7,452 nt of DNA from UBA8522 sp035528895 (GTDB lineage: Bacteria > Acidobacteriota > Aminicenantia > Aminicenantales > UBA8522), in contig DATKXS010000158.1 in NCBI GenBank assembly GCA_035528895.1, forward strand, positions 1-7,452. Reading direction: 5' to 3'. Position numbers and translations under genes: made by a program. The stretch's first letter is position 1. The number at the start of each line of letters is the position of its first letter. Below the pieces are notes generated by a model that was not told the origin of the DNA, ran no database searches, and saw only the letters and a list, made by a program, of their open reading frames with translations. Positions 5,790 to 7,452 of this stretch are shown here, in pieces.

Positions 5790-7452
5790 ATGAACCTAAG
5801 GACAACGATGAGTCTAGTGCTAAGCGCATTTCTATTTTTGTCACCTGCTGTAGCTCAAGAGAAGAAGGTGTCTTTTAACGGCCAGGCGGCATTTAGCTAC
5901 GTCCAAACTCTGGCAGCAGATGCGATGCTGGGACGCAAGAGCGGCGAGCCGGGCGGCCGGATGGCGGCGGAGTATATCGTCTCCAGGCTCAAGGAATGGG
6001 GACTTGAGCCGGCCGGCCTGCAGGGCACGTTTTACCAGGACCTGACGGTCGAGTACACCGATATCGCGAGAGACGCAACCCTGGAGATCCTGGATTGGGG
6101 AAAGAAGCGCGAGTTCGTCTATGGCGAGGATTGGAGGGCGCAGCGATATTCCGGTTCGGGCCACCTGGTCGCGGAAGTTGTATTTGTCGGTTATGGTATT
6201 TGCGCTCCGGGGAAAGAGTACGATGATTATTCCGGCGTGGACGTCAAGGGCAAGCTGGTTCTTTTTTCAACCGATTCCCCCCGCCGGCTCGAAGCTAAGC
6301 TCAAGGATGAGGCTCAGATCCAGAACCGGGTTAAGGCGGCTCAAGACCATGGGGCCTGCGGTCTCTTGATGTTCCAGAGCCAGACCCAGGATAGCAGAGG
6401 GTTCGGCTTCCGGGCCAGGCTCGAGAAGGAGGCCTATAGGCCGGATTTCGTCATTATCTCTGTCGAGAACAAAGTCGTCGACCTCATTTTCAAACACCTG
6501 AAGACGGAGTTGCGCTATCTGTTCCAGCAGATCGAATCGACCTCCCAGCCGCAATCTTTCGCTACCGGCGTCCGCTCTTTCATCAACCTGGGCGTCACCT
6601 TCGATGAGAAGCGGCCGACCCAGAACGTCCTGGCCAAGATCTCCGGGACCGACAAAACCCTCAAAAACGAATATGTCATTCTCGGGGCCCACATGGACCA
6701 TCTCGGGATCGACATGACGGGAGATGTTTTAAACGGAGCCGACGATAACGCCTCGGGAACGGCGGTGGTCATGGAGGTTGCCCGAGTGATGAAGCTCAAC
6801 CGGGCCAAGCCCCGGAGAACAGTCATTTTTGCTCTTTGGGCGGCGGAAGAAATGGGTCTCCTGGGGTCCAAGTACTATACCGAGAATCCCGTCTATCCGC
6901 TGGAAAAGACCGTTGCCTATATCAACCTGGACATGGAGGGACATGGCAGCGGCAAGGTCAATTTCCGGGGGGCTTACTACGGGCCGGAGATCTGGGACTT
7001 GCTGGCGGCGCGCCTGCCCAAGGAATTGCTGGATATTACAATTGCCGGCCGCGGCGGGCCGGGCGGCTCCGACCACACCTATTTCCTTTCCAGCGGCGTG
7101 CCGGCCTTCTTCGTGGCCACGGACGGTTTCCATTTCAGGACGAACCGTGTTGGGGACGTTATCGAGCTCATCCAGCCCGAGATCTTGAAAAAGGCCGGCG
7201 ATGTGGTCGGGGCGGCTGTCGAAGTGCTGGCCATGGAGCCGAAAGTTCCCATCCTCTCGAACCGGAGGGAGACCTATTACTGGAAATATCAAACCCTGGT
7301 CAATTATGAAATCCCTCCTCTTGAAAAGGTCATCGCCGGGCATAAGGATGTCCAGGACCCCGACGTGGATGTCCAGTTGTCCACTCTGCCTGAGAAAGAT
7401 GGGGTGACCGGAGACAGCCTGAGGCTTGAAGTGATGAAAAATTTGCTTGCCG
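5790..7452 (+). CDS. exported M28-family zinc aminopeptidase with PA-like domain, 3' end beyond window
   Basis: This is a di-zinc metallopeptidase of the M28 family, expected to release N-terminal amino acids from peptides outside the cytoplasm. The 554 visible codons are open with no stop. ATG 5790 follows AGGAGG by 5 nt. A signal peptide (MNLRTTMSLVLSAFLFLSPAVA) is probably cut after A22. Residues 30-75 hold the usual N-terminal helix region (LKEWGLEPAG). A PA-like insertion follows at about 125-255 (VFVGYGICAPGKEYDDY, VDVKGKLVLF). The catalytic domain shows every M28 ligand: H301 and D303 in GAHMDHLG, D319 in NGADDNASG, E353 (general base) and E354 in WAAEEMGLLGS, D381 in NLDMEGHG, and H429 in GGSDHTYF. 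About 75 further residues after the catalytic domain (from about 480) are of unclear role. The complete ligand set predicts an active enzyme. Substrate preference cannot be read. Confidence 0.93.
   Translation, partial: MNLRTTMSLVLSAFLFLSPAVAQEKKVSFNGQAAFSYVQTLAADAMLGRKSGEPGGRMAAEYIVSRLKEWGLEPAGLQGTFYQDLTVEYTDIARDATLEILDWGKKREFVYGEDWRAQRYSGSGHLVAEVVFVGYGICAPGKEYDDYSGVDVKGKLVLFSTDSPRRLEAKLKDEAQIQNRVKAAQDHGACGLLMFQSQTQDSRGFGFRARLEKEAYRPDFVIISVENKVVDLIFKHLKTELRYLFQQIESTSQPQSFATGVRSFINLGVTFDEKRPTQNVLAKISGTDKTLKNEYVILGAHMDHLGIDMTGDVLNGADDNASGTAVVMEVARVMKLNRAKPRRTVIFALWAAEEMGLLGSKYYTENPVYPLEKTVAYINLDMEGHGSGKVNFRGAYYGPEIWDLLAARLPKELLDITIAGRGGPGGSDHTYFLSSGVPAFFVATDGFHFRTNRVGDVIELIQPEILKKAGDVVGAAVEVLAMEPKVPILSNRRETYYWKYQTLVNYEIPPLEKVIAGHKDVQDPDVDVQLSTLPEKDGVTGDSLRLEVMKNLLA

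Noticed and set aside
6729..7343. 204-codon minus-strand open frame across the M28 catalytic domain
   Set aside because: It is antisense to the metal-ligand motifs of the peptidase, which fix the real frame on the plus strand.
1..7452. Search for CRISPR, insertion sequences, tRNA/rRNA, toxin-antitoxin or defence genes
   Set aside because: I saw no repeat arrays, transposase, terminal repeats, structural RNA signatures or defence-type domains. The window looks like ordinary chromosomal DNA with exported enzymes.

Overview
The window reads as a chromosomal segment of a GC-rich, probably Gram-negative bacterium that exports enzymes. Three of its five genes encode proteins with N-terminal export signals. 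The mix of a large secreted glycosidase-like protein, an M28 metallopeptidase, a transglutaminase-like protein and a DUF3795 protein would suit an Acidobacteriota/Aminicenantes-type heterotroph. That placement is an impression from gene content and base composition; no marker gene is present to prove it.

Left arm (35-2550, minus strand): a 38-aa single-pass membrane microprotein (2434-2550) is followed by a promoter-like sequence (2320-2348). Then comes a two-gene unit, a Cys-rich DUF3795 protein (1993-2295) and a 653-aa exported transglutaminase-like protein (35-1996). The last two overlap as TTGA, so the transglutaminase start is a TTG and its ribosome-binding site lies inside the end of the DUF3795 gene. 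An inverted repeat at 3-36 may begin the terminator of this unit.

Centre (2551-5674): a short divergent intergenic region (2551-2620) carries a perfect 14-bp AT-rich dyad. It precedes a 1017-aa exported protein with a GH123-like/DUF6067-type N-terminal part and a TIM-barrel-like glycosidase part (2621-5674, plus strand).

Right arm (5675-7452): a T-rich 115-bp spacer holds a candidate promoter. It leads into an exported M28-family zinc aminopeptidase with an inserted PA-like domain and a complete set of metal ligands. This gene is still open at the window edge, so its C-terminus is missing.

The genes do not form an obvious single pathway. The shared theme is processing of peptides and glycans outside the cytoplasm. 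I see no mobile element, CRISPR array, tRNA, rRNA or defence system. The least expected items are the microprotein, the overlapping TTG start, and the substrate-unknown glycosidase-like protein.
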